A DNA stretch of 64,000 bases from the NCBI RefSeq assembly GCF_005576615.1, contig NZ_CP040330.1, forward strand, positions 1,674,001-1,738,000. The letters are read 5' to 3'. This DNA comes from Natrinema versiforme (GTDB taxonomy: Archaea > Halobacteriota > Halobacteria > Halobacteriales > Natrialbaceae). Positions 1-8,593 of this stretch are shown here, piece by piece. Each line of letters opens with the position of its first letter. Position 1 is the first letter of the stretch. The translations under genes and the position numbers were made by a program. A model generated the notes under the pieces. It did no database searches, had not been told where the DNA came from, and saw only the letters and a list, made by a program, of their open reading frames with translations.

Positions 1-1503
1 CGACCCGCCGGCGAGGCGAATTCGCGCTACGACCAAGCCCGGTACATCGAGAACGGCGAGTACGAACCGCTGCTCTCGGAGAAGGATCTGACGCGAGTCG
101 AAATCGACGGTGGTGTGGGTGACGGTGGCGACGAGAGCGATGGCGACGGCGACGACTCCCCGCTCCCCGACGACCTCACCCGGGACACCCTCGAGTTACC
201 GGAACTCTCCGAACCCGAACTGGCCCGCCACTACACGCGGCTCTCTCAGATGATCTACGGGATCGACAGCGGGCCCTACCCGCTGGGCTCGTGTACGATG
301 AAGTACAACCCGAAGTTCACCGAGGACGTGGCCGCGCTGCCCTCGGCTGCCGTCCACCCCGACCGGTCCGAGGGATCCGTTCAGGGCACCCTCGAACTTC
401 TTTATCGGCTGCAGGACTATCTAGGCCGGATTGGCGGGATGGACGCGGTGACGCTCCAGCCACCTGCGGGTGCGGCCGGCGAATTCGTCGGCATCCGCGT
501 CGCCGCGGCCTACCACGAGCACAACGGCGAGGGCCACCGCGACGAGGTCATCGTCCCCGAGAGCGCCCACGGGACCAACTTCGCCAGCGCCGCGCTGGGC
601 GGCTACGACGTGGTTTCCCTGCCCAGCGACGACGAGGGGCGGGTCGATCTCGAGGCGCTCGAGGCCGCCCTGAGCGAGGACACGGCCGCACTGATGCTGA
701 CCAATCCGAACACGCTCGGCCTGTTCGAGCGTGACATCGAGGAGATCGCCGAGATGGTCCACGACGTGGGCGGGCTGCTCTACTACGACGGCGCGAACCT
801 GAACGCCCTGCTCGGCCGCGCTCGGCCGGGCGACATGGGCTTCGACGTGATGCACTACAACGTCCACAAGACCTTCGCGACGCCCCACGGCGGCGGCGGA
901 CCGGGCGCGGGTCCGGTCGGCGTCGTCGACGACCTCGCCCCGTTCCTGCCCGCGCCTCGAGTCAGGGAGCGCGGCGAGGAATCGACATCCGGCGATTCGA
1001 TATACGAACGCTTCGAGCCCGAGCACACCATCGGCAAGGTCCACGGGTTCGACGGCAACTGGCTGGTGCTCGTCAAGGCATTCGCCTACATCGCGCGCCT
1101 CGGCGACGAGGGGCTGTCGGACGCGAGCGCCTCCGCGGTGCTCAACGCGAACTACCTCGCCGAGCAGGTCGAGTACGACGTACCGTACGGACCGTTCCAC
1201 CACGAGTTCGTCGCCAGCGCCGGCGAACAGGACGCAGCCGACGTGGCCAAACGGATGCTCGACTACGGCGTCCACCCGCCGACGACCAAGTGGCCCGAGA
1301 TCGTCCCCGAGGCCCTGATGACCGAGCCGACCGAGGTCGAGAGCAAGGACACGCTCGATCGGCTCGCCGCCGCGTTCAACGCCGTCGCCGGCGAGGACGA
1401 TGTGGCACTCGAGGACGCGCCCGAACGGACCACCGCACGCCGGATCGACCAGACGAGCGCCGCGCGGACCCCGCGGCTCTCGTGGCAAGCGCTCTCGGAA
1501 TAA
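1..1503 (+). CDS. gcvPB: Glycine dehydrogenase (decarboxylating) subunit 2, 5'-truncated by window edge
   Basis: PLP-dependent half of the split P-protein of the glycine cleavage system; it decarboxylates glycine and passes the aminomethyl group to lipoyl-GcvH. The reading frame is open from base 1 (YDQARYIENGEYEPLLSEK just inside the edge), so the true start lies upstream; a GTG at 115 is an internal codon. Visible family features are GSCTMKYNP early in the protein, TNPNTLGLFE in the middle and the PLP-lysine motif HYNVHKTFATPHGGGG, with the lysine codon at 868-870. About 500 residues are present, near the usual length of the subunit. The split gcvPA/gcvPB arrangement is standard in haloarchaea and gcvPA would be expected upstream. 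An acidic Gly/Asp-rich stretch at 115-165 is a normal haloarchaeal linker. Confidence 0.95.
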   Translation, partial: RPAGEANSRYDQARYIENGEYEPLLSEKDLTRVEIDGGVGDGGDESDGDGDDSPLPDDLTRDTLELPELSEPELARHYTRLSQMIYGIDSGPYPLGSCTMKYNPKFTEDVAALPSAAVHPDRSEGSVQGTLELLYRLQDYLGRIGGMDAVTLQPPAGAAGEFVGIRVAAAYHEHNGEGHRDEVIVPESAHGTNFASAALGGYDVVSLPSDDEGRVDLEALEAALSEDTAALMLTNPNTLGLFERDIEEIAEMVHDVGGLLYYDGANLNALLGRARPGDMGFDVMHYNVHKTFATPHGGGGPGAGPVGVVDDLAPFLPAPRVRERGEESTSGDSIYERFEPEHTIGKVHGFDGNWLVLVKAFAYIARLGDEGLSDASASAVLNANYLAEQVEYDVPYGPFHHEFVASAGEQDAADVAKRMLDYGVHPPTTKWPEIVPEALMTEPTEVESKDTLDRLAAAFNAVAGEDDVALEDAPERTTARRIDQTSAARTPRLSWQALSE

Positions 1504-1663
1504 GCGGTCGTCTCCTGCCTTGGATCCTCGATCGCGACAGAGCCGCTGAGAAGCAGTGCTCTAGTCGATCTCCGCTCCTCGAGTTCCGGCGAGAACGCTG
1601 GGTAGGCGACTCGGACGCGGAGTCGTCTCCGGGAGTAACGTGAAAATCGAGGAAACCGACGGT

Positions 1664-1840
1664 TTACGCCGTACTCGAGTCGACGGCGGTGCCGTTGTCG
1701 CCGATGCGGACGAAGCCGTAGTCACAGTCCGGGCAGTGCCATTTGACCTTCTCGCCGAGGTGAAGTGTCGTACTGGCGGCGCGGTAGAACATCTTCTCGC
1801 CCCCGCAGTTCGGACACTCGTGTTCGAGTTCCAGAGCCAT
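1664..1840 (-). CDS. Small zinc-ribbon protein (58 aa)
   Basis: A 58-residue protein with two CxxC knuckles, CPNCGG near residue 9 and CPDCDYG near residue 38, separated by a basic/aromatic stretch. This is the layout of a treble-clef/zinc-ribbon micro-protein of the kind common in haloarchaea. The ATG at 1840 is chosen because the in-frame extension to 1966 is low-complexity and runs into the promoter of the divergent cobalamin adenosyltransferase. Function is unknown; such proteins may bind nucleic acids or partner proteins. It stands alone between gcvPB and the adenosyltransferase gene. Confidence 0.72.
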   Translation of the reverse strand: MALELEHECPNCGGEKMFYRAASTTLHLGEKVKWHCPDCDYGFVRIGDNGTAVDSSTA

Positions 1841-1964
1841 ACCCGACGGTAGTGAGCGAAGCGAGTTTAACGTACTGATTCCTCGGGCCGACTCGAGACC
1901 GCCGGAACGCCGCTGGGGCTCGAGTGACAGGGAAGTTAAGTGGAATCCCGCCGTCGGTTCGGCC

Positions 1965-2498
1965 ATGTCGATTTACACCGGCCGCGGCGACGACGGGGAG
2001 ACGGATCTCCGGGATATGACCCGCGTTTCGAAGTCGAGTGCCCGAATCGAGGCCTACGGGACCGTCGACGAACTCAACGCCCTGCTCGGCACGGTTCGGC
2101 CGACCGGTCACGACGATATCGACGACCGCCTGTCCGAAATTCAGAACCACCTCCACGTCGTGCAGGCGGACTTCGCGAACCCCGATCCCGACGAGGACGA
2201 CCCCGCAATCGACGCCGACCACGTCGAGACCGTCGAGGACTGGATCGACGAGTACGACGAGGAACTCGAGCCCCTGACCTCGTTCATCCTGCCGACCGGC
2301 AGCGACGACGGGGCGGCCTTACACCACGCTCGCACCGTCTGTCGGCGCGCCGAGCGACGGGCGGTCGCGCTGGCGACGGACGAACAGATCAACGAGGACG
2401 CGGTCCAGTACCTCAATCGCCTCTCCGACGGGCTGTTCACGTTCGCCCGCGTCGTCAACGCCCGCGACGGCGAACCGGAGGAAGCGCCCGACTACTAG
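1965..2498 (+). CDS. Cob(I)yrinic acid a,c-diamide / cob(I)alamin adenosyltransferase, PduO type
   Basis: Transfers the 5'-deoxyadenosyl group of ATP to Co(I) corrinoids to make coenzyme B12, a cytosolic trimeric helical-bundle enzyme of the PduO/MMAB family. Support: the N-terminal ATP-binding motif YTGRGDDGETDL (residues 4-15), the RIEAYGTVDELNALLG block (residues 26-41), and the late helix with RRAERRAVAL that carries the conserved ATP-contacting arginines. Length (177 aa) is typical. The start ATG at 1965 lies just after AAGTTAAGTG, which may be the promoter/TATA region. There is no operon partner; the downstream gene is convergent. Confidence 0.92.
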   Translation: MSIYTGRGDDGETDLRDMTRVSKSSARIEAYGTVDELNALLGTVRPTGHDDIDDRLSEIQNHLHVVQADFANPDPDEDDPAIDADHVETVEDWIDEYDEELEPLTSFILPTGSDDGAALHHARTVCRRAERRAVALATDEQINEDAVQYLNRLSDGLFTFARVVNARDGEPEEAPDY

Positions 2499-2568
2499 CC
2501 CTCGAGTCTCGGAATCGAACGCCGGATCGTCCCTTCAGCGCGTCGGAACCGAGCGAACGGCGGAGAGG

Positions 2569-2763
2569 CTACGCGGTCTCGAGCGACGGCGGCAACTCGA
2601 CCGCGACGAGTTCGTGTCCCGTCGCTCGCCGGTGGTCGGCTCCGATACGGGTCGCCTCCTCGCGGCCGTCGGCCGCCCGCTCGTACGAACAGCCGTCGCA
2701 GTCCACGAGGAACCGCTTCGTTGCTTCGCGAGCGGGGGCCGCGGCCGTCTCTTTCGTTGCCAT
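2569..2763 (-). CDS. Conserved-looking small haloarchaeal protein (64 aa)
   Basis: A 64-residue acidic protein with FLVDCDGCSYERAADG in the middle (a single CxxC) followed by an EEATRIGADHRRATGH helix. The pattern 'Cys-x-x-Cys, then Ala/Glu helix with HxxxTGH' is seen in many small haloarchaeal proteins of unknown role that may bind a metal with Cys2His2 ligands. The ATG at 2763 is the only good start. I do not recognise a named family. Confidence 0.6.
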   Translation of the reverse strand: MATKETAAAPAREATKRFLVDCDGCSYERAADGREEATRIGADHRRATGHELVAVELPPSLETA

Positions 2764-2869
2764 ACTCCTCTAGTCGGCGACCGACTGCTTGAACCGTCCG
2801 CCAAAAGGCGTTGGAACTCGCCCCCGATCGCCGGCCAGCGGACGCGACGGATCGACGCGACAGGGGCGC

Positions 2870-4636
2870 TCACTCCGACGAATTCTCCGGATTGAGGCCG
2901 ACGACAGACCGTCCGAGGACGTCCGCGTAGCCCGAGGCCGTGAGTTTCAGCGCGGGAACGCCGGGGAACATGAGCGTCTGGAGCGTCAACAGCGGCCGTT
3001 CGATACCGACGCCGCTCTCTCGAAGCGCGTCCTCGAGCGCGCCGAACTTCGTTGCGAACGTTTCGGGGGAGAGTTCCGCTGCGGTCGCGGCGATCGGCAT
3101 CGCGAGGTCCGTGACGACCTCGCCGTCGCGAGCGACCGCGAAGCCGCCGCCCATCGACGCGACGCGACCTGCGGCCACGACGGCGTCATCGGTGTCCGCA
3201 GCGACGGTCACCAGTCCGGTCGTTTCCCAGGTCCCGGTCGTGGCGACGGCACCCGACTCGAGGCCGTAGCCGGTGAGGAAGCCGGTAAAGCCCCGGTCCT
3301 CGGTCGCCGGGTCGCGGTCGAGCAGCGTCGCGGTGAGAACGTCGCCGTCGGGGTCGGGACCGAGCCGCTGGCCCGAGCCGTCCCCGCCGGTATCGATCCC
3401 GGCGTCGGCCGTCGTTTCGGTCGTCACGAGCCCCTGCTCGACCGCCATCGCGCGGACGGTTCTGTCAGATGCGGCCTCGAGCGGCGCGGTAAAGCGCTCG
3501 CGCTCGAGGTCGACCGAAACGGTGCCGTAGACGTAGTCGGGGTACGGGTCGGTTCTGGCCTCGACGACGGGGTCGCCGTCGGCCACGACGCGGTCGCCCT
3601 CCGAGAGGACCGTCTCGACGGTCATCGTCTCGAGGTCCTCGACGACGAGCAGGTCGGCGACGGCCCCGGGTGCGACGACGCCGCGGTCCGCGAGCCCGAA
3701 GTGGGCCGCGGTGTTTCGAGAGGCGGCGTCGATCGCGTCCGCCGGCCGGATTCCCGCGTCGATCAGCCGCCGGACGATCTCGGCCATGCCGAACCCCTCG
3801 AGCAGGTCCCCGGGCCAGACGCCGTCGGTCGAGAGCGAGACGCTCCCCGGATCGAGGTCCGGATAGGCGTCGATGAGCGCGTCGAGATCGTCACGGATCG
3901 AGCCGCAGCGGCCGACCACGTGGATGCCGTTCTCGGCGCGTTCCCGAACGCCCTCGGCCGAAATGGCCTCGTGGTCGTTGTCCACGACGGTCGCGAACGC
4001 GCGCAGCGAGTCGCCCCGACAGCCCGCTCCGTGGCCAACGATCGGGACGCCGCCGTCGCGTGCCCGTTCGTAGAGTCGCTCGAGCGGTGCGTCCCGGCCG
4101 ACGACGTGGACCCAGTCGATCTCGCCGACGCCGACGACCCGCTCGCGATCGAGCAACCTCGAGAGCGCCTCGAGTTCGGCGGTGGTGCCGGTCGCCGGCT
4201 CGAACGTGTCGACGAAGGCCTGCGGTGGGAGGGTGAGATACGTCGTAATCGGGCAGTCGGCGGTCCGCTCGAGGAACGTCTCGACGCCGCGGCTGCCGAA
4301 CAGCAACCCGAGCCCGGAGCTCTCGGTGACGACCGCGGTCGTGCCGGTCGCGAGCAGGTCGGGGACCGCCCGGTCGAAAATCAGCTGAATGTCCCCGTGC
4401 GTGTGGGCGTCGATCAACCCCGGGAGGACGACGCGGTCAGTCGCCGAGACGACCGTCGTTTCGGGCCCGGTGACGGAGTCGGCGTCCTCGAGAAGCGCGG
4501 CGATCCTGTCGCCGACGACGGCGACGTCGCGCTCGAGGAACTCCCGGCGGTTCGAGCAGTAGACGCGGCCGCCCTCGACGACTAGATCGGCGGTCGCCCC
4601 CTCGTGCTCGAGGGCGACCGGCTGTAACTCGTTCAT
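2870..4636 (-). CDS. ade: Adenine deaminase (amidohydrolase superfamily)
   Basis: Predicted to hydrolyse adenine to hypoxanthine and ammonia in purine salvage. The 588-residue protein has the amidohydrolase order: an N-terminal beta-sandwich segment (LVVEGGRVYCSNRREFLERDVAV), the metal motif LIDAHTHGD (His78 and His80), GHGAGCRGDSL in the barrel, SLSTDGVWPGD late in the barrel, and a C-terminal domain with MGGGFAVARDGEV and FPGVPALKLT as in the Ade family. Length is close to bacterial Ade (about 580). Family assignment is strong; substrate specificity within the family is by similarity only. Transcribed alone, convergent with nothing and divergent from the 92-aa gene at 4785. Confidence 0.88.
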   Translation of the reverse strand: MNELQPVALEHEGATADLVVEGGRVYCSNRREFLERDVAVVGDRIAALLEDADSVTGPETTVVSATDRVVLPGLIDAHTHGDIQLIFDRAVPDLLATGTTAVVTESSGLGLLFGSRGVETFLERTADCPITTYLTLPPQAFVDTFEPATGTTAELEALSRLLDRERVVGVGEIDWVHVVGRDAPLERLYERARDGGVPIVGHGAGCRGDSLRAFATVVDNDHEAISAEGVRERAENGIHVVGRCGSIRDDLDALIDAYPDLDPGSVSLSTDGVWPGDLLEGFGMAEIVRRLIDAGIRPADAIDAASRNTAAHFGLADRGVVAPGAVADLLVVEDLETMTVETVLSEGDRVVADGDPVVEARTDPYPDYVYGTVSVDLERERFTAPLEAASDRTVRAMAVEQGLVTTETTADAGIDTGGDGSGQRLGPDPDGDVLTATLLDRDPATEDRGFTGFLTGYGLESGAVATTGTWETTGLVTVAADTDDAVVAAGRVASMGGGFAVARDGEVVTDLAMPIAATAAELSPETFATKFGALEDALRESGVGIERPLLTLQTLMFPGVPALKLTASGYADVLGRSVVGLNPENSSE

Positions 4637-4784
4637 GGGCGGTCATTCTCGCGCAGGATCCTATGCGAATCGGTCGCGCGAGAGCGGGTGCGGTCGCTCC
4701 AGTCCGTTCCCGTCGGCTCGATCCGATTCTGTTGCCGACGAAAGAACTATATCCTCGCTCGGCCTCTCTATGGGAGAGAATCAC

Positions 4785-5063
4785 ATGAACAAGCACTTCG
4801 ACGACAGCCGTTACTACCTCTCCCGCGCCGCCGAACACGCCCGCCTCGGTCTTACCGAGTCCCTCGAGCCGCTTGCGGATCGGGTCCGAACATACCTCGG
4901 TCGGGATTCCGATCCGGAGCCCGAATCCGGCCGTTTCGACGGCGTCCGCGAAGACGTGACCGCACTCGAGGCCCGCGCCACGGCGCGGGCCCGCAGGGCG
5001 CTCGGGTCCGTTCGTGATCGGGTGACGGCGCGTCGCTTGCTCGAGGCCACCGTCGATCGGTGA
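4785..5063 (+). CDS. Haloarchaeal hypothetical protein (92 aa), charged helical
   Basis: Begins MNKHFDDSRYYLSRAAEHA and continues as alternating acidic and basic helical stretches ending in ALEARATARARRALGSVRDR. This pattern (short N-terminal YYL motif, linker, coiled-coil-like C-terminus) is familiar from a small conserved haloarchaeal family of unknown function. ATG 4785 is preferred over upstream in-frame starts because GGGAGAG sits 8-10 nt before it as a ribosome binding site and a TATA-like AAAGAACTATATC lies at 4741-4753. It lies next to the tRNA-Val gene that serves as an integration site. Confidence 0.68.
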   Translation: MNKHFDDSRYYLSRAAEHARLGLTESLEPLADRVRTYLGRDSDPEPESGRFDGVREDVTALEARATARARRALGSVRDRVTARRLLEATVDR

Positions 5064-5103
5064 AAGGAAGTCTTAAGTCGAACGCACGGGAATCACCTCG
5101 TGC

Positions 5104-5177
5104 GGGTTGGTGATCTAGTCCGGTTATGATACCTCCTTCACACGGAGGAAGTCGGCAGTTCGAATCTGCCCCAACCC
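5104..5177 (+). tRNA. tRNA-Val (anticodon CAC)
   Basis: The acceptor stem GGGTTGG (5104-5110) pairs with CCAACCC (5171-5177). The anticodon stem CCTCC/GGAGG flanks the loop TTCACAC, giving anticodon CAC (valine, GUG codons). The T-arm GGCAG-TTCGAAT-CTGCC occupies 5154-5170. No intron is visible and CCA is not encoded beyond the A at 5178. The 3' half is the attachment site of the element that ends at 8355. Confidence 0.95.
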
Positions 5178-5178
5178 A
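5153..5178. repeat. Attachment site copy 1 (3' end of tRNA-Val)
   Basis: 26-bp sequence covering the T-arm and 3' acceptor strand of tRNA-Val, repeated without mismatch at 8330-8355. Bases on either side differ. This is the usual att arrangement for tyrosine-integrase elements that insert in a tRNA 3' end and restore the gene. Confidence 0.9.
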
Positions 5179-5506
5179 TAAAATCTCTTACTGGTTTTGA
5201 AGGATGGCATAGCGGAGCTGTCTTGCGGTTTTCTGCTGAAAGTGGATTCAATTTCATGTAGTCAGCACCTCTTTTCGTCCGAACCCGGTGACGGGATACG
5301 GTACGCTCGAAGGACACGCTCGAGATTATACTTTCCTCTGTTTCAACCGGATAGTCTTAGACTACGTTAGCGGCTGCCGCCTTATCGAGGCTAAAGAAGT
5401 AGGATTGCTACGATAAAGTGAGTCTGTTGGGAACGGAGGTGATCAATACAGGGAGTGGACTGAACAGAGGGAAACGACTTCCTGTACTCAGCTCCTCGAT
5501 TCACAT

Positions 5507-5686
5507 ATGGAGACTGCTTGTACGTATTGCGGAAGTGATGTGTACGAACACGACGCAGTATTCGTGGAGGAAGCACAGGAAGACGAGCGTGAATCAGCGG
5601 GACAGTTCTGTAACTACGCCTGTTTAGCAACGTATATCGAGGAGAACGAACTGACTGAAGGCGCGTGTTGCAGGATTGACCTCTAA
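5507..5686 (+). CDS. Small Cys-rich (TRASH/MYM-like) metal-binding protein, 59 aa
   Basis: ATG at 5507 opens a 59-codon frame ending TAA 5684-5686. It reads METACTYCGSDVYEHDAVF, an acidic loop, then GQFCNYACLATYIEE and a C-terminal GACCRIDL. The CxxC ... FCxxxC spacing followed by an aromatic helix is the layout of TRASH/YHS-type metallochaperone domains; an adjacent vicinal Cys pair sits five residues from the end. It converges on the flavoprotein gene (24 nt between stops) inside the tRNA-Val element, suggesting a joint role in thiophilic metal handling (inference). It is too short for most gene callers. Confidence 0.7.
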   Translation: METACTYCGSDVYEHDAVFVEEAQEDERESAGQFCNYACLATYIEENELTEGACCRIDL

Positions 5687-5709
5687 TAACGAGGTGCCAG
5701 TCGTTCCGC

Positions 5710-7095
5710 TTACGATGGCTTGTGGACGCCACTGGCGGCTGCGTTGATGACCTCGGGAAGCGTCGGATGGATGTGGATTGCGTCAGCAACGTTTTCAGCA
5801 GTTCCGCCGAGTTCCATCGCAACGACGAGTTCGTGAACGATAGCGGCTCCCTCTTCACCAACAACGTGCGCCCCGAGGATTTCTTCTGTCTCGGCGTCAG
5901 AGACGATCTTCACGAATCCCTCGGTCTCACCCAGCGCCTTCGGTTTGCCCTGTTCCTCGTAGTCAGAGCGTCCGACAGCTACCTCGTATCCTTGGTCTCT
6001 GGCCTGCTCTTCCGTTAGCCCGACACGGCCAACTTCTGGGTCGGTGAACACAGCATGGGGAATATGGTGATCATCAGTATCAACCGACTCGTCTTTGACA
6101 AGGTGCCGGTACAACATATCTGCGTCATCCCGGGCTGAGTGGGTGAACATCGGCATCCCAGTAACATCTCCGAGTGCCCAGATGGAATCCTCGGTGGTCT
6201 GGAACTGCTCGTCCACCTCGACAAATCCCTTCTCATCCGTCTCCACGCCAGTCTGTTCGAGACCGAGGGTGTCGGTGTTAGGCTGTCGTCCGGTGGCAAT
6301 CATCACGTCGGACGCATCTACGGTCATCGTCTCGCCATTCCTGCTGGCCGTGGCCTCGATTTGAGAGTTATCCTGTTCGAGTCGTTCGACGCTGGTTGCG
6401 GTATGTACGTCGATGCCTTCAGACTCAAAGGCAGCCTCGATGACCTCGCTCACATCTGGCTCCTCGTCCGAGAGCAAGCGGTCGGGGCGCTGGAAGACCG
6501 TTATATCGGCCCCGAAGCGGGCGTACATCTGCGCGTATTCACAGCCAACGTAGCCACCACCGATAACCACGAGGTGTTCGGGGACTTCTGAGAGTTCCAG
6601 CGCACTCGTGCTATCCAGCGTCTCTACTTCGTCAATCCCGTCGATAGGGGGCTTTGCGGGGCGTGCCCCGGTATTGATAACGACCTTATCCGCAGTTAGC
6701 ACCTGGTCACCAACTGCGACTTCCGTGGGCGACTCGAAGGTTCCGTGTCCTTCAACGAGGTTGAGGCCGTCCGTGTTCTCTACGTTATCGTAGGCCCCGG
6801 TTCGGATGCTCTCGACTACTTGTTGCTGGCGTTTTACGACTGCCTCCATGTTCGTTTCGGCGTCGCCTTTGAGGTCGATACCGAACTCTTCGGAGCGGTC
6901 GATGAGATTAGCGACTTCAGCGCTCCGAATCATCGTCTTTGTCGGGATGCATCCCCGATTCAAGCACGTCCCGCCGAGTAGGTCTTGCTCAACGAGGGCA
7001 GTATCAAGCCCCTTGTGGGTGCTCTTCATACTCACCGGGAGACCGGCCATGCCGCCACCGAGTACGAGAAGGTCATAGGTATCACTCTCAGCCAT
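5710..7095 (-). CDS. Pyridine nucleotide-disulfide oxidoreductase, mercuric reductase / dihydrolipoyl dehydrogenase-like
   Basis: 461-residue class I flavoprotein disulfide reductase. FAD-binding VLGGGMAG (residues 11-18), the redox-active pair in GGTCLNRGCIPTK (Cys44, Cys49), the NAD(P) Rossmann motif VIGGGYVGCEYAQ (middle), the FAD-ribityl motif ALGDVTG, and the dimerisation domain with HIHPTLPE (His443, Glu448) are all present. MerA proper has a vicinal Cys pair at the extreme C-terminus; this protein ends SGVHKPS without it, and there is no N-terminal HMA domain. No lipoyl-complex genes are nearby, so a role as Lpd of an oxoacid dehydrogenase is not supported by context. It is cargo of the integrated element; many haloarchaeal homologues are named MerA, but the substrate is open. 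Confidence 0.85.
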   Translation of the reverse strand: MAESDTYDLLVLGGGMAGLPVSMKSTHKGLDTALVEQDLLGGTCLNRGCIPTKTMIRSAEVANLIDRSEEFGIDLKGDAETNMEAVVKRQQQVVESIRTGAYDNVENTDGLNLVEGHGTFESPTEVAVGDQVLTADKVVINTGARPAKPPIDGIDEVETLDSTSALELSEVPEHLVVIGGGYVGCEYAQMYARFGADITVFQRPDRLLSDEEPDVSEVIEAAFESEGIDVHTATSVERLEQDNSQIEATASRNGETMTVDASDVMIATGRQPNTDTLGLEQTGVETDEKGFVEVDEQFQTTEDSIWALGDVTGMPMFTHSARDDADMLYRHLVKDESVDTDDHHIPHAVFTDPEVGRVGLTEEQARDQGYEVAVGRSDYEEQGKPKALGETEGFVKIVSDAETEEILGAHVVGEEGAAIVHELVVAMELGGTAENVADAIHIHPTLPEVINAAASGVHKPS

Positions 7096-7223
7096 CTCAA
7101 TGGGTGCTTCAACGACACTGCCAAAAGAGACTGGGGGAGTCCCCTATGGTAAGTTCGCATATGTAGTGAATGAGTGTTTCAAACTCGAAAACGGAAAATA
7201 AACTGGGGTTCAATATGGCCGGA

Positions 7224-8231
7224 TTATCCGTTGTCCATCTCAAAGACTTCGGCACGAAGTTCTCGCTTCTCACCCTCTGTTCGTGCATCGTAGTGCTTTT
7301 CCAGAGTCTTCGTGCTGACGTTCATTCGGTCGGAGAGGAGTTCTTTGCTATGGCCCTCATTCAACCACACTGTGATGGCACTTCGACGGAGTGCATGTGG
7401 GGGCACTGACGACGGACACCGCTGAGATTGCTCCATTGTCGTCGCTTCGCAGGTCTCGAGATCTCGACCATGAGGACACTCCCCGGAGTAGTGACATGGC
7501 CGAGTCAGTGCATTGATATTCGCACGAAGATTGGAGCTGACTGGACGGCCATGTCGAGTAGTGAACAGCGGCTCACGTCCGTTCTCATCCGTCACGTCGT
7601 CTCTGTGTATCTTGATGTAATCATCCAGCACTTCACAGACCCAACCGTGGAGATTCACTTCTCGTTCGGCTTTGGTCTTGTTCTTGAGCGGCGTGCCCTT
7701 ATCGGGTTGATGATGTACTTCAACGTACTCTTCATCAGGATGATAGTCACGAAGATCGAGAGTTCGAATAGTTCCAAGACGGAAGCCGGTGTCCCACAGT
7801 ACGGCGAATAGAGCGTGACGGAGAGTTGCGTACTCGAACTTCCCCAAGTATGCCAGAATCTCCTCGGCGATGTCCGGCCCAATCTTATCACTTCGCGCGT
7901 CATCATCGGGATTGGGGATAACCATATTTTCCGCTATATTTGAGTCTACAACTTCCATACTCCCTAACCAGCGGACGAATACGCGGATCACAGAGAGATT
8001 GTTGGAAAGGGTAACTTCGTTGATGTCACTGTTCTCCCGGCGGTAAATCTTGAAGTCATGGATGTGAAACCCATCCAGTTCCGAAATATCATCCAGACCG
8101 GCCTTATCGGACCACTCCACGAACTGGTTTAGAGCGTATTTGTGATTACGATGGGTCGATCTCGAGACTTCGAGTTTCCGTTCTTTGAGATACCGTTCAA
8201 CCGCCTTGGAGACCGTCATGCTTCGTGTCAT
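7224..8231 (-). CDS. Tyrosine recombinase/integrase of the tRNA-Val element
   Basis: 335 residues from ATG 8231 (ATG 8219 gives MTVSKAVERYLKERK and is equally possible). N-terminal SAM-like core-binding domain (residues about 5-100), then the catalytic domain with Arg151 in DTGFRLGTIRTL, the HALRR box (His279, Arg282), His294 in NEGHSKELLSDRM, and the nucleophile Tyr314 in TLEKHYD. A Cys/His-rich insert (Cys246, Cys252, Cys261, Cys272) just before the HxxR box is typical of haloarchaeal integrases. The 5' end faces the distal att copy at 8330-8355. It is intact, so the element may still be able to excise. Confidence 0.9.
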   Translation of the reverse strand: MTRSMTVSKAVERYLKERKLEVSRSTHRNHKYALNQFVEWSDKAGLDDISELDGFHIHDFKIYRRENSDINEVTLSNNLSVIRVFVRWLGSMEVVDSNIAENMVIPNPDDDARSDKIGPDIAEEILAYLGKFEYATLRHALFAVLWDTGFRLGTIRTLDLRDYHPDEEYVEVHHQPDKGTPLKNKTKAEREVNLHGWVCEVLDDYIKIHRDDVTDENGREPLFTTRHGRPVSSNLRANINALTRPCHYSGECPHGRDLETCEATTMEQSQRCPSSVPPHALRRSAITVWLNEGHSKELLSDRMNVSTKTLEKHYDARTEGEKRELRAEVFEMDNG

Positions 8232-8329
8232 TATTGAATGAATCACCCCGCGAAGTGGTGCGCTGGAAGCCTCAATTGAAGCGGTCGTGTGGAAGGATAT
8301 GGCGTTGCGGGCCGCGAGCGGAGCGAGCG

Positions 8330-8355
8330 CGGCAGTTCGAATCTGCCCCAACCCA
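8330..8355. repeat. Attachment site copy 2 (distal end of tRNA-Val element)
   Basis: Perfect 26-bp copy of the T-arm/acceptor end of tRNA-Val found at 5153-5178. It lies 99 bp upstream of the integrase start and is not part of a complete tRNA: the 5' portion is missing, as expected for the displaced tRNA fragment at the far end of an integrated element. Confidence 0.9.
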
Positions 8356-8593
8356 CTTATTTTGCTGCGAGCAATCCGCGAGCAGCGAATTCGTCCCACT
8401 CACTTCGTTTGTGAGAACTCTCGGTGGATGTCCACCAGCGGGACGGGGAGTAAGCGAAGGAGTAGACGGCAGTATTTTCGAGGAAGGAGATCGAGGCTGT
8501 TGTGCCAATACAGGTGACGCATCCGTCGGCCGGTAGAGAGCCCCATCTATTTTCGGTATAACCCTCTTCACTGCCCCGCAGTAACCACTGAAC

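Larger units (their letters stand above)
5153..8355. mobile_element. tRNA-Val-integrated mini-element (about 3.2 kb)
   Basis: Bounded by a perfect 26-bp direct repeat of the tRNA-Val 3' end (5153-5178 and 8330-8355). It contains only three recognisable genes: a small Cys-rich protein (5507-5686), a MerA/Lpd-like flavoprotein (5710-7095) and a tyrosine integrase (7224-8231) placed next to the distal att copy. The DNA is visibly less GC-rich than the surroundings and uses more A/T-ending codons, supporting acquisition. No replication, capsid or conjugation gene is present, so it is a satellite-like or decayed integrative element with a cargo gene. The 5179-5506 part holds no gene I can support. 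Confidence 0.85.

Noticed and set aside
421-1488. Long minus-strand open frame inside gcvPB
   Set aside because: Shadow of the real gene caused by GC-rich third positions; Arg/Val-rich composition and no family features.
2789-4585. 598-codon plus-strand frame
   Set aside because: Antisense shadow of the adenine deaminase gene; composition dominated by Arg/Val/Asp repeats.
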